Program-made: the position numbers and the translations under genes | Notes under the pieces: model-generated | What the model was told of the DNA's origin: nothing | What the model saw: the letters and a program-made list of their open reading frames with translations, nothing else | Database searches by the model: none | Shown here: piece by piece, positions 1 to 6,402 of the stretch | Position numbering within the stretch: position 1 is the first letter of the stretch | How the letters are laid out: the number at the start of each line of letters is the position of its first letter | Origin: an uncultured Anaerovibrio sp. | GTDB lineage: Bacteria > Bacillota > Negativicutes > Selenomonadales > Selenomonadaceae | DNA length: 24,725 nt | NCBI GenBank assembly: GCA_934203205.1 | Contig: CAKPYV010000031.1 | Span: 1-24,725, forward strand | Direction: 5' to 3'

Positions 1-12
1 ATTCCGTGGCAT

Positions 13-45
13 AAAAATATCCGGGCAGTATATAACTACCCGGAT
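13..45 (-). terminator. Intrinsic terminator after truncated glvC
   Basis: Read on the minus strand, an 11-bp stem (ATCCGGGTAGT against ACTGCCCGGAT, one G-U pair) closes a 5-nt loop and is followed by an ATTTTTAT tract. It lies only about 15 nt after the stop codon of the shortened EIIC gene, so transcription of the glv operon should end here. Confidence 0.8.
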
Positions 46-59
46 TATAAGGTCTAACT

Positions 60-356
60 TTATGGGGTCACTACACAGGCACGGGCATTTTCTTTTTTTG
101 CCAAGCCAATAGGCAAAGCAATAGCAAACAGCAAAGGCATCTGTCTAAATACCGTCCAGGCACCTTCCTGTACAATATACCAAAAATTTGACCAGCCTGT
201 ACCTGGCTCAGCTATGGAACCAAGAATCATAGGATTTAGGCACAAAATAGAGATTGCTACGAATATACCAAATACGCCAAACATGAGCACTGGTGTAAAC
301 ATGGCTCCACCAAAGCGCTGCACCTTCTGCATAATTACCTCTTTTGACAGCGACAT
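60..356 (-). pseudogene. glvC: Truncated PTS alpha-glucoside transporter EIIC (N-terminal fragment)
   Basis: The 98-residue product matches the start of the glucose-superfamily EIIC of alpha-glucoside/maltose PTS permeases (GlvC, MalX), which import and phosphorylate maltose-type sugars. The recognisable stretches are QRFGGAMFTPVLMF and EGAWTVFRQMPLLFAIALPIGLAKKENARAC. Family members continue for about 400 more residues, with most of the membrane helices and often an EIIB domain. Here the frame leaves the family after ARAC, reads four unrelated codons and stops, and a terminator follows at once. The start is set at 356 because AGGAGGG sits 5 nt upstream; an in-frame start at 386 lacks such a site. 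The two or three hydrophobic segments left cannot form a transporter. A deletion is the simplest explanation. The gene is last in the glvR-glvA-glvC order, so the operon has probably lost its dedicated transport step. Confidence 0.8.
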
Positions 357-418
357 CTTTTTCCCTCCTAATGGAAAATACCACAAACTCTCGCAAATAC
401 CCCAAATTTGCGTAAACT

Positions 419-450
419 AAAAGGCCACACCGGAACAATGTGACCTTTTA
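419..450 (-). terminator. Hairpin between glvA and glvC
   Basis: On the minus strand an 11-bp inverted repeat (AAAAGGTCACA against TGTGGCCTTTT, one G-U pair) lies about 24 nt after the glvA stop, with an A tract before it and a short T tract after it. It could be a partial terminator or an mRNA-stabilising hairpin that lowers expression of the transporter gene relative to the hydrolase. A second small hairpin (392-412, 7-bp arms) lies just downstream, before the glvC ribosome binding site. Confidence 0.5.
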
Positions 451-473
451 AGTTGTCTACTCAAAACTGAATC

Positions 474-1802
474 TTACTTCAGTTCAGGCCAATAATCCTT
501 ATTTGCTTCAATCAAGTCATCCAAAATAGCCTTGGCTACAGAAGCACTTGGCACAGTCTTGGACAGAGTCAGAGCCTGCCACAGAGTCTGATAGCTGCCA
601 TTAATCCAGGCATCTACTACCAGCTTCTCTACGGAAACCTGCTGCTCCATCAAGCCCTTCTGGAACTGAGGAATCTTGCCGATGGAAATCTTCTCATAGC
701 CATTGGAGCTAATGATACATGGAATTTCCACCATAGCGGTAGCATCAAAGTTGGAGATAGCACCATCATTTTCAACAATCAGAAGCATACGAGCCTTGGT
801 GTTGAAGGCAATGGCCTCTGCCAAATCAACGATATAACTTGCATGGTCATCGCTATGGAAAGCGCAATTCTCAGCAGTACCCTTGGCCACAATATCAGCA
901 GCAGCAGAGAAAACTTCCTTCTCACGATGCTCCATAACCTCGTTGGCACGAGTGTGGTCTGGATGCTGATTGTCATGATTGAATACATAATCAGGATAGA
1001 GATAATATTTCAGATAGGTGTTAGGCAGAGTGGAAGGATCTACAGCGAAAACATCCTTGGCCTTGCCAAAGGTATCCATCCAGCTTGGCTCTACATTAGG
1101 ATCATTAGGATTTACAATGTAACCATGCTGAGCCACATGCTCCTTGATTTTTGGCATCAGGTCATTGCCTTCCTTGTCGCGGATATCGCACCACCAGCCA
1201 AAGTGGTTCAGGCCATAATAACGGCAGGTCATTTCCTTGCGATCCTTCAGACCAGCAATTTCTGCCATGCGCTCCTCAATACCAACTGGCATATCGCAGA
1301 TGTTGATAATCTTGGAGTTAGGACGGAGACGACGGGTTGCCTCTGCCACAATAGCTGCTGGGTTGGAGTAGTTCAGCATCCAGGCGTTTGGAGAATACTT
1401 TTCCATATAATCCAAGATTTCGATTACACCGCCGATGGAACGCATACCATAAGCAATACCGCCAGGGCCGCAGGTTTCCTGACCAAATACACCATGACGC
1501 ATAGGAATCTTCTCATCCTTTTCACGCATAGCATATTTGCCTACACGGATATGAGCCATAACAAAATCTACATCGGTAAAGGCCTCTTTAGGATCAGTGC
1601 TATAGGAGAAGGCAATCTCTGGTGCCCGCTCAGCCAAGAGAATCTTGCAAGCCTCTGCAATCTTGGCCTGACGCTCTGCATCATTGTCGTAGAACTTAAT
1701 CTGACGAATAGGGAAACGATCCTGATGCTCCAAAAGCATAAGTACAATACCTGGTGTAAAGGTGCTGCCGCCGCCTGCGATAACAATAGATGACTTTTTC
1801 AT
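474..1802 (-). CDS. glvA: 6-phospho-alpha-glucosidase (GH4, maltose-6'-phosphate glucosidase)
   Basis: This cytoplasmic enzyme hydrolyses maltose 6'-phosphate and related phosphorylated alpha-glucosides delivered by a PTS, giving glucose and glucose 6-phosphate. GH4 enzymes use NAD+ and Mn2+ in a redox-assisted mechanism. The 442 residues match the usual length of about 440. The N-terminal Rossmann motif GGGSTFTPGIV is at residues 10-20, the family signature GVFGQETCGPGG at 104-115, and the alpha-glucosidase signature ICDMP at 168-172. C169 and H200 (GLNHFGWW) should bind the metal, and D170 and Y263 correspond to the acid/base pair described for Bacillus GlvA. Nothing essential is missing. 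It lies 232 bp downstream of glvR with its own promoter, and upstream of a broken EIIC. Its substrate must now enter by another permease if the gene is still used. GH4 members vary in sugar preference; the CDMP signature favours the alpha-glucoside group. Confidence 0.93.
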   Translation of the reverse strand: MKKSSIVIAGGGSTFTPGIVLMLLEHQDRFPIRQIKFYDNDAERQAKIAEACKILLAERAPEIAFSYSTDPKEAFTDVDFVMAHIRVGKYAMREKDEKIPMRHGVFGQETCGPGGIAYGMRSIGGVIEILDYMEKYSPNAWMLNYSNPAAIVAEATRRLRPNSKIINICDMPVGIEERMAEIAGLKDRKEMTCRYYGLNHFGWWCDIRDKEGNDLMPKIKEHVAQHGYIVNPNDPNVEPSWMDTFGKAKDVFAVDPSTLPNTYLKYYLYPDYVFNHDNQHPDHTRANEVMEHREKEVFSAAADIVAKGTAENCAFHSDDHASYIVDLAEAIAFNTKARMLLIVENDGAISNFDATAMVEIPCIISSNGYEKISIGKIPQFQKGLMEQQVSVEKLVVDAWINGSYQTLWQALTLSKTVPSASVAKAILDDLIEANKDYWPELK

Positions 1803-1861
1803 TTTACATACCCCTTTTCATAATTTAAATTTATTTGAGTTGTTGTTCACTTGATGTCTAT

Positions 1862-1890
1862 ATAATACAAAAAAGCGGTATCAAAGTCAA
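1862..1890 (-). promoter_or_regulatory. Sigma-A-type promoter of glvA with a cre-like site in the spacer
   Basis: On the minus strand, TTGACT (1885-1890) and TATTAT (1862-1867) are separated by exactly 17 nt. Between them lies TGATACCGCTTTTT (1870-1883), which fits the CcpA cre consensus except for its last two positions, so catabolite repression is possible. Transcription would begin near 1855, leaving a leader of about 50 nt. Confidence 0.7.
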
Positions 1891-1936
1891 TAATATCAAG
1901 GCATCTAGGGAATTGTCACCACATCTTGTGCATTGG

Positions 1937-1961
1937 TATCACTCTATGTGATAAATCACAT
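1937..1961. promoter_or_regulatory. Overlapping palindromes upstream of glvA promoter (operator candidate)
   Basis: ATGTGAT-AA-ATCACAT (1946-1961) is a perfect inverted repeat, and TATCAC-N5-GTGATA (1937-1953) overlaps it, so the GTGATA half-site is shared. The pair lies about 55 bp upstream of the -35 box of glvA. The position suits an activator, and the RpiR-family GlvR known from Bacillus is an activator of its glv operon. The TGTGA-N4-TCACA spacing also resembles a Crp/Fnr-type box, so the protein that binds is uncertain. Confidence 0.4.
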
Positions 1962-2034
1962 ATACATAAATATAATTTATACATAATTAATTCCCTTCAC
2001 ATATAGAGTCAAAGGACATCGGACACCTACCTCA

Positions 2035-2799
2035 TTACTCCTGCTCGGAAAGGAATTGGGAATAGCTAAGAAACCATATCTCCACCAGCAGGAAAAAGCC
2101 TAGCATGGATTCATAATCCTCTCCGTCCCTATTGGCGCATGGCATTTTGCAAATAGTTACATACAGACTCTCTGTAGCTAAGCGAGAAAGAGAATTGCTT
2201 CTGAGACGTGTCATGGAGATTACCGGTATCTGATGAGTATGAAGCTGTTGGGCATATTCCACCACAGATGCCGTTTCACCACTAAGGGAAATTATAATAA
2301 ATAAATCATCTGGCTTGGCTTTAGCAACTACATTCCGCATTTCATCCCGGCCCTTGATACTGATAATGTATTTATCTCCATAGACAAACAAGCGCATCAG
2401 CTCATTAGCAATATTCCGCTGTACATGACCGGAGCTATAGACAAATACTCTTTTAGCCTTATACAGCATACGATTGGCATAGAGAAAATTCTGCTTGCCA
2501 ATCTCCTCGCCCAGCTCATGGCACATTTTAGCAGCTGCATCTGCAATATCCATAGTAGGCTTTTCACGGGTTTGGGAATTTTCCATTTTCAAAATCATTT
2601 TCAAATCGCTAAAACCATCCAGCCCCAGCTTTTTGGCAAAGCGCAGTACCGTTGTCCGAGAAACATTGCAGGCATCCGCCAAATCATAAATGGAAACATA
2701 GCAACATTCCTTGCGATGATTGGATATATACCTCCAGACGATTAAATCTGTCTGACTCAGCTCCCGCAGATGATTATTCACCAAATCGTCCAATTTCAT
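2035..2799 (-). CDS. glvR: RpiR/MurR-family transcriptional regulator (GlvR-like)
   Basis: The 254-residue protein has the RpiR architecture. An N-terminal helix-turn-helix lies at about residues 36-60 (VSIYDLADACNVSRTTVLRF), and a C-terminal SIS sugar-phosphate-binding domain at about 105-235 includes VFVYSSGHVQRNIANEL and a serine-rich ISLSGETASV loop. Members sense a phosphosugar. The position upstream of a GH4 glucosidase and a PTS EIIC gene matches Bacillus glvR, so maltose 6'-phosphate is a reasonable effector guess. The start at 2799 is preferred over the upstream in-frame start at 2844 because GAGG precedes it closely and the longer form adds residues unlike the family. The upstream region has been shortened to about 55 bp by an insertion sequence, and its native promoter may be lost or replaced. 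Confidence 0.85.
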   Translation of the reverse strand: MKLDDLVNNHLRELSQTDLIVWRYISNHRKECCYVSIYDLADACNVSRTTVLRFAKKLGLDGFSDLKMILKMENSQTREKPTMDIADAAAKMCHELGEEIGKQNFLYANRMLYKAKRVFVYSSGHVQRNIANELMRLFVYGDKYIISIKGRDEMRNVVAKAKPDDLFIIISLSGETASVVEYAQQLHTHQIPVISMTRLRSNSLSRLATESLYVTICKMPCANRDGEDYESMLGFFLLVEIWFLSYSQFLSEQE

Positions 2800-2824
2800 A
2801 AGCCTCATTCCTCTGCCACTCAAA

Positions 2825-2846
2825 ATATGGACAAATATATCCATAT
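2825..2846. promoter_or_regulatory. Palindrome upstream of glvR
   Basis: The inverted repeat ATATGGA-N8-TCCATAT (2825-2846) lies 26-47 bp before the chosen glvR start and directly beside the right end of the insertion sequence. It could be an autoregulatory operator or a leader hairpin. It may also overlap the segment read as guide by the neighbouring TnpB omega-RNA. Confidence 0.35.
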
Positions 2847-2995
2847 CGAGATATTGAAAGTTTTCGCAAACTTTTCTTACTGCTTCATTCTGTATGCTTT
2901 TGCGATTACAAGTAATACGCTACTCACAAGTTCTTGTACAGTCCACAGTCGTAAATTCCCGACTAAGCCATCGGTACATACCTACATTTGCTTGT
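2834..2995 (-). ncRNA. Probable omega-RNA / right end of the TnpB element
   Basis: The 140 nt after the tnpB stop (minus strand) are non-coding and show the folded right end typical of IS200/IS605-family elements. One hairpin has ATTAC/GTAAT and GCG/CGC arms (2902-2920). A second has 7-bp arms and a GCGA tetraloop (2856-2876). A TCAA tetranucleotide at 2854-2857 on the minus strand resembles known right cleavage sites. In characterised TnpB systems this region forms the scaffold of the omega-RNA and the bases just beyond the end act as guide. By that logic the guide would be the complement of about 2834-2853, in the glvR leader. The exact end is inferred. Confidence 0.5.
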
Positions 2996-4249
2996 TTAGG
3001 CAATTTTGTAAGTTTTTGAATCTCTCAAATTAAGACTTGCATTAAAATCTCTGTCAGCATGATACCCACATTCACAAATATATTTTCTATCAGAAAGTTT
3101 TAAATCCTTCTTGATACGCCCACATTTATGACATAACTTGCTTGATGGATACCATCTATCTACAATTCTCAGTTCACTACCTAATTCTTTACATTTTACT
3201 TCAAGTTTTGTTCTAAATTCATAAAACTTTTGTGAAGCAACTGCTTTTGAGAGATGCTTATTCTTCATCATACCTTTTACATTCAAATCTTCAATGGCAA
3301 TATAAGATGGCTTGGTTTTCGCCACTTCATTTACACATTTATTGATGTAATCAGTTCGTATATTATCTATTCTTTGATGAAGTTTTTGTACCTTTAAGAC
3401 TTGTTTTTGGATATTTTGTCTAGTGGCTCCTCCTTTTATTTTGTTATTGCGTTTCTTTAAGTCTTCGTATTTCCTCGATAGACAACGCTGTTCTCTTTTT
3501 AATTTTTTCTCTAGTTTTTTCATGCTTGCTGTTTTATTGATATTTTTCTTTGTAATACCATTACTTGCAATCATGAAATCTTTTATGCCTAAATCAATCC
3601 CAAGACCTTTATTAACTGGCTTTGCAATTTCTTTAGGTTTTTCTTCAACCAAAACTGATACATAATATCGTCCTGCGTGATATGACACAGCTCCGCTTTT
3701 TATGGTATGTGTAGAAGATTTTATTGGAATATATCCTTTTTCTTTTAACCTCATCCAACCAAGTGTAGGGATTTTTATTCTGTGTCTTTCACATGGAATT
3801 ATTGTTTTTGCATCAGTTTTGACAAAATACATTTTTACATCAGATTTATTCTTTTTCTTGAATCTAGGAAATCTGCTTTGGCCTTTAAAAAATCTTCTAA
3901 AAGCCTTATCAGCATTCATAACGCTTTGCTTTGTAGCCTTAGAGCTTACTTCCTTAATCCATAAATATTCAGGATTCTCTTTGAGATAGACATTATTTAA
4001 CCACTTATAGAAATCCATACCAGATATAAATTTCTTTTCCTGTTCATAAACTTCTTTGTTATGAGCAAGATAGAAATTATATAAATATCTGCATACGCCA
4101 ATAGTTCTATGAATTATCAGCTTTTGTTCATTTGTTGGATTAATTTCTGTTTTGTAACTCTTGAGCAATTTCTTTATCCTCATTTATTTGATTTTTATAC
4201 TTACGAAGTCCTAGATTGCCTAATGATATCTCTTGACACTCCCCATTGG
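2854..4249 (-). mobile_element. IS200/IS605-group element carrying tnpB only (IS1341-like)
   Basis: The element consists of tnpB, a non-coding left segment (4184-4249) and a structured right end (2854-2995). No Y1 transposase (tnpA) is present, so movement would need a TnpA in trans. The left boundary is placed at the point where the neighbouring TnpB fragment loses its reading frame, and the right boundary at a TCAA after the GCGA hairpin. Both are estimates. Such elements lack terminal inverted repeats and make no target duplication, so borders cannot be read directly. Confidence 0.55.
2996..4183 (-). CDS. tnpB: RNA-guided endonuclease TnpB (OrfB, IS200/IS605 family)
   Basis: The 395-residue protein has the standard TnpB layout. 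The N-terminal helix-turn-helix segment is at about 1-50 (SYKTEINPTNEQKLIIHRTIGVCRYLYN). A central OrfB domain and RuvC-like catalytic blocks follow: GIDLGIKDF near 195, with the first Asp; AIEDLNVKGM near 297, with the Glu; and DRDFNASLNL near 377, with the last Asp. A zinc ribbon lies before the last block (CHKCG...CECG). All three catalytic acids and four ribbon cysteines are present, so it looks nuclease-competent rather than one of the dead TnpB-derived repressors. TnpB cuts DNA next to a short target motif under omega-RNA guidance and favours retention of its element. The ATG lacks a clear ribosome binding site, as is usual in these elements. It is read in the same direction as glvR. Confidence 0.93.
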   Translation of the reverse strand: MRIKKLLKSYKTEINPTNEQKLIIHRTIGVCRYLYNFYLAHNKEVYEQEKKFISGMDFYKWLNNVYLKENPEYLWIKEVSSKATKQSVMNADKAFRRFFKGQSRFPRFKKKNKSDVKMYFVKTDAKTIIPCERHRIKIPTLGWMRLKEKGYIPIKSSTHTIKSGAVSYHAGRYYVSVLVEEKPKEIAKPVNKGLGIDLGIKDFMIASNGITKKNINKTASMKKLEKKLKREQRCLSRKYEDLKKRNNKIKGGATRQNIQKQVLKVQKLHQRIDNIRTDYINKCVNEVAKTKPSYIAIEDLNVKGMMKNKHLSKAVASQKFYEFRTKLEVKCKELGSELRIVDRWYPSSKLCHKCGRIKKDLKLSDRKYICECGYHADRDFNASLNLRDSKTYKIA

Positions 4250-4492
4250 TTATAGCAAAGCCATACTATCCATTGACTTCAACCACACAAAATCTGGATT
4301 GCATTTTAGCTCAGTCAGCAAACGGCTGGACTTTACATAGGTCACACACTCATGTTTTTCCTGCCAGCTATCCCGTCTGACAGCAAGAAAATGATTATAT
4401 ACAAAGCGTGTACATCCTAATGTATGATTTATTATTTTTTGTTGCTCTGCATTTGGATAGATTCTAAACTTGAAACCCTTTGTGTACACCAT
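4250..4492 (-). pseudogene. N-terminal fragment of a second, unrelated-subfamily TnpB
   Basis: Eighty residues match the start of another TnpB: GFKFRIYPNAEQQKIINHTLGCTRFVYNHFL, then LLTELKCNPDFVWLKSMDSMAL. Family members continue here with a Gln-rich helix and about 290 more residues, including the RuvC domain. In this copy the frame stops one codon after MAL. The start is well supported, with GAGGTGAG 4 nt before the ATG and a promoter upstream. The sequence differs clearly from the intact TnpB next door, so it is not a duplicate of it. Truncation happened where the left end of the intact element begins, suggesting that insertion or an accompanying deletion removed the rest. No catalytic residue remains. 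Confidence 0.8.
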
Positions 4493-4513
4493 TTTCTCAC
4501 CTCTTTTAGAAAT

Positions 4514-4557
4514 TATGTTTGCAGGTATATTTTATCATATTTACAGGAAACATACAA
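4514..4557 (-). promoter_or_regulatory. Left-end inverted repeat and promoter of the truncated tnpB
   Basis: On the minus strand, TTGTAT (4552-4557) and TAAAAT (4529-4534) are 17 nt apart and lie 37 nt or more upstream of the fragment's ATG. The promoter is framed by the inverted pair TATGTTT/AAACATA (4514-4520 and 4548-4554). This resembles the imperfect hairpin at the left end of IS200/IS605-type elements, so it probably marks the old left terminus of the second element. Confidence 0.5.
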
Positions 4558-4656
4558 TCGAACAGCAAGAAAAATCATTAATATTTTTAGTTTTTGCAAT
4601 TTGCTAGAAACGCAAATGATTTGATGATACACTCGCTAATTTTAACAAGATTATGC

Positions 4657-4687
4657 ACAAAAAACCAGTCTAATTGCTTAGACCGGT
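4657..4687 (-). terminator. Intrinsic terminator after vsr
   Basis: On the minus strand, ACCGGTCTAA and TTAGACTGGT form a 10-bp stem (one G-U pair) around a GCAA tetraloop, followed by TTTTTTG. It lies 9 nt after the vsr stop and ends the restriction-remnant operon. Confidence 0.85.
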
Positions 4688-4695
4688 CATCTTTA

Positions 4696-5103
4696 TCATA
4701 TGTAGCTCAATATCTCTGCCAGCACACTATCCAAATCTTTCTTTATATCGCTTTCCCAGAACCGCAACACCAGCCATCCCTGTTCTGTAAGCTGGTCGTT
4801 TACTTCTCTATCCCGCTCCACATTGCGAGCCAGCTTCTTCTGCCAATATGATTGGTTGGTGTCTATCTGGCTTCCTGGTCTGTCCTGATACCCTCTTGCG
4901 TGCCAAAAATCCCCATCTACAAAGATAGCTATTTTCTGTCGGGTTAGAACTATATCAGGACAGCCTGTTAATTTGCGCCAATTCTTCCGATAGCGTATGC
5001 CTCTATGCCACAATGCCTTCCTCAACAATATCTCAGGCTTAGTATCATTCCCCTTATTGCCTATCATGGATTTATGTCGTTGTTTTCTTGTCAATACATC
5101 CAT
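4696..5103 (-). CDS. vsr: Very short patch repair endonuclease (Vsr)
   Basis: Vsr nicks DNA 5' of the T in T:G mismatches that arise when 5-methylcytosine deaminates at the site of a partner methyltransferase. The 135-residue length is typical. Landmarks are NDTKPEILLR (19-28), GCPDIVL with the metal-binding Asp at residue 50, and FVDGDFWH with W67 and H68 matching the mismatch-intercalating Trp and catalytic His of E. coli Vsr. The ERDREVNDQLTEQGWLVLRFWE stretch is also characteristic. The cysteines that hold the structural zinc in E. coli Vsr are absent here (FWHARGY, and WESD instead of WECA), so this belongs to a zinc-less branch. It starts 3 nt after the stop of the HpaII-like remnant and shares its promoter. 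Its partner methyltransferase is gone from the locus, leaving it without an obvious job. Confidence 0.9.
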   Translation of the reverse strand: MDVLTRKQRHKSMIGNKGNDTKPEILLRKALWHRGIRYRKNWRKLTGCPDIVLTRQKIAIFVDGDFWHARGYQDRPGSQIDTNQSYWQKKLARNVERDREVNDQLTEQGWLVLRFWESDIKKDLDSVLAEILSYI

Positions 5104-5106
5104 TAA

Positions 5107-5784
5107 TCAAATAAATCTAATCTGTGCATTTAGGTTTATATACATCTTTCCGTCATTCTCATAAATATGTGCATAATCATGTTTTTTGGTGGACGCACGC
5201 TCAAAGCATGTATTATCAAGCAGATAATCTTCAAAGCTGTTTCGGTTATAAATATGATATGCTACCACATCACCATCTTTTTTTACAATGATATATCCAC
5301 CATTGGCTTCATCATATCCATTCCACGAAGTAGCTGGCATCATCCCTAAAGCAATAGCACAAAGAAACTTTTTAAATTTGTATGCGTAAATCCCCTTGAT
5401 TCCATACTGGAGAGGATCTTGTTCTTCTATACTAGCTACAATATCCTTGCAATCTTTCTGCCCTGTAGTATATGAATATAACAATATTGCTGACATAATC
5501 TGAGGCAACATACTATCCAGCATAACAAGATTGTTACGAAATGTCTTGTTATGCATGCCACTATATGCCAAAGTTCCACCATTAGCGCAAATACTGTTTA
5601 TTCTATCAATGATTTTTTGCCTAGTATCTATGCCATTAATCTTCTCGGCAGACTCCTTAGTTAGTCCATTCACAGCATAGATAAAATTTGTTGTTTTACC
5701 AGCATTTAACAGGGTAGGCGGACTCCCCAGGTCAGATTTAATGCTAAAACCACATCCAGCACATAAATCAATTGAGCGAAACAT
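5107..5784 (-). pseudogene. Fusion remnant: cytosine-C5 methyltransferase start joined to C-terminal part of HpaII-like restriction endonuclease
   Basis: The first residues, MFRSIDLCAG, are the N-terminus and motif I region of DNA cytosine-5 methyltransferases, which normally read on as IGG. At residue 11 the protein switches to GFSIKSDLGSPPTLLNAGKTTNF, recognised as an internal block of the HpaII endonuclease family, and then follows that family to the end (Y-F-x-DYLL, a late block rich in Lys and His). HpaII is about 358 residues; about 215 of this 225-residue product correspond to its C-terminal part. The likely ancestor was an operon methyltransferase-HpaII-vsr, and an internal deletion fused the start of the first gene to the middle of the second, in frame. 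The endonuclease lacks its N-terminal third, so activity is doubtful, and survival without the methyltransferase argues that it is dead. The ATG at 5784 is used because it equals the methyltransferase start. Confidence 0.65.
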
Positions 5785-5819
5785 AAAACACAACAACCCC
5801 TAAAATTTGTACCATATAT

Positions 5820-5848
5820 ATTCTAATTTACCGCTCAAAGAATTGCAA
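5820..5848 (-). promoter_or_regulatory. Promoter of the restriction-remnant operon
   Basis: On the minus strand, TTGCAA (5843-5848) and TAGAAT (5820-5825) are separated by 17 nt. The start codon lies about 30 nt downstream of the expected transcription start, and AGGGG occurs between. The gap from here to 5948 is very AT-rich with no other feature seen. Confidence 0.55.
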
Positions 5849-5948
5849 GGACTTAATAAATATCTTTGTCTTTATAATATTAATAATATATATTAAAAAT
5901 TAAAATTATATTTAGTATTGTCTACTTCCATTTCTTATTGTTGCATAG

Positions 5949-5954
5949 TATAAT
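5949..5954 (+). promoter_or_regulatory. -10 box of the replication operon
   Basis: A perfect TATAAT lies at 5949-5954, but no good -35 box is found 16-18 nt before it. Transcription would start near 5961, that is, only a few nucleotides before the long leader hairpin. An activator or extended contacts may be needed. Confidence 0.4.
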
Positions 5955-5963
5955 GAATTACAT

Positions 5964-6047
5964 AGGCAGGAGTTATACAAATTGTTATATCATCCGGATA
6001 ATTTTATTACAATCCCTTTCATATAACTTCCTGCCTAAACATTTTTT
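5964..6047 (+). promoter_or_regulatory. Terminator-like leader hairpin (attenuator candidate) of the replication operon
   Basis: AGGCAGGAGTTATA (5964-5977) pairs with TATAACTTCCTGCCT (6022-6036) over 14 bp with one bulged T. An inner ATTGT/ACAAT pairing and a palindromic ATCCGGAT sit in the loop. The stem is followed by AAAC and six T residues (6042-6047), and the ribosome binding site AGGAGGG begins at the very next base. The arrangement suggests transcription attenuation or occlusion of translation start, as seen in copy-number control of replicons. No antisense promoter was identified with confidence. Confidence 0.55.
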
Positions 6048-6066
6048 AGGAGGGATTTTTTTAGAA

Positions 6067-6336
6067 ATGGTAAAAGCAAGTACAATGGACCTTCTCAGGG
6101 AAATCTGCCGATTAGGGCAGGGCGAAATTCCAGAACACAAACTTCTTCACAATCTGGATATTTCCCATGGTTATTTCTGCAAGCTACGGAAGCAGTTGAC
6201 AGATGCAGGACGACTCCTGGTAACACACCCCAACCGCAAGGCACATTATAATGTGAGGTTAGAATGGACAAACGAGCTTTTTGACAGCTGTAGCGATGAT
6301 GTGGATATCTCCTCTGAGCAATGTCAGATAGCCTAA
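6067..6336 (+). CDS. Small winged-helix-like DNA-binding protein of the replication module
   Basis: The 89-residue basic protein is not recognised as a named family. Residues about 5-75 look like a winged helix: MDLLREICRLGQGEIPEHKLLHN, then a probable recognition helix DISHGYFCKLRKQLTDAG, then a beta-wing-like RLLVTHPNRKAHYNVRL. The C-terminal tail is acidic. ATG 6067 is chosen because AGGAGGG lies 12 nt upstream and the longer in-frame version would run through the leader hairpin. It is the first gene of an operon with a DnaC-like ATPase and a replisome organizer, so a role in controlling or starting replication of a phage- or plasmid-like unit is inferred. It may bind the leader or the repeats in the third gene. 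Confidence 0.6.
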   Translation: MVKASTMDLLREICRLGQGEIPEHKLLHNLDISHGYFCKLRKQLTDAGRLLVTHPNRKAHYNVRLEWTNELFDSCSDDVDISSEQCQIA

Positions 6337-6402
6337 TTTTTTTGCATTATAGTTGAATTAGTTAAATTTTATGAAATATTGTATATTACAGGAGGATATT
6401 AC

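Noticed and set aside
843..1793. 316-codon open frame on the plus strand opposite glvA
   Set aside because: It lies wholly antisense to a clear GH4 gene, has no ribosome binding site and shows no recognisable domain; it is a by-product of glvA codon use.
2996..4492. Simple nested insertion of the intact TnpB element into the second tnpB
   Set aside because: The remainder of the second tnpB is not found beyond the right end of the intact element, where the glvR leader begins.
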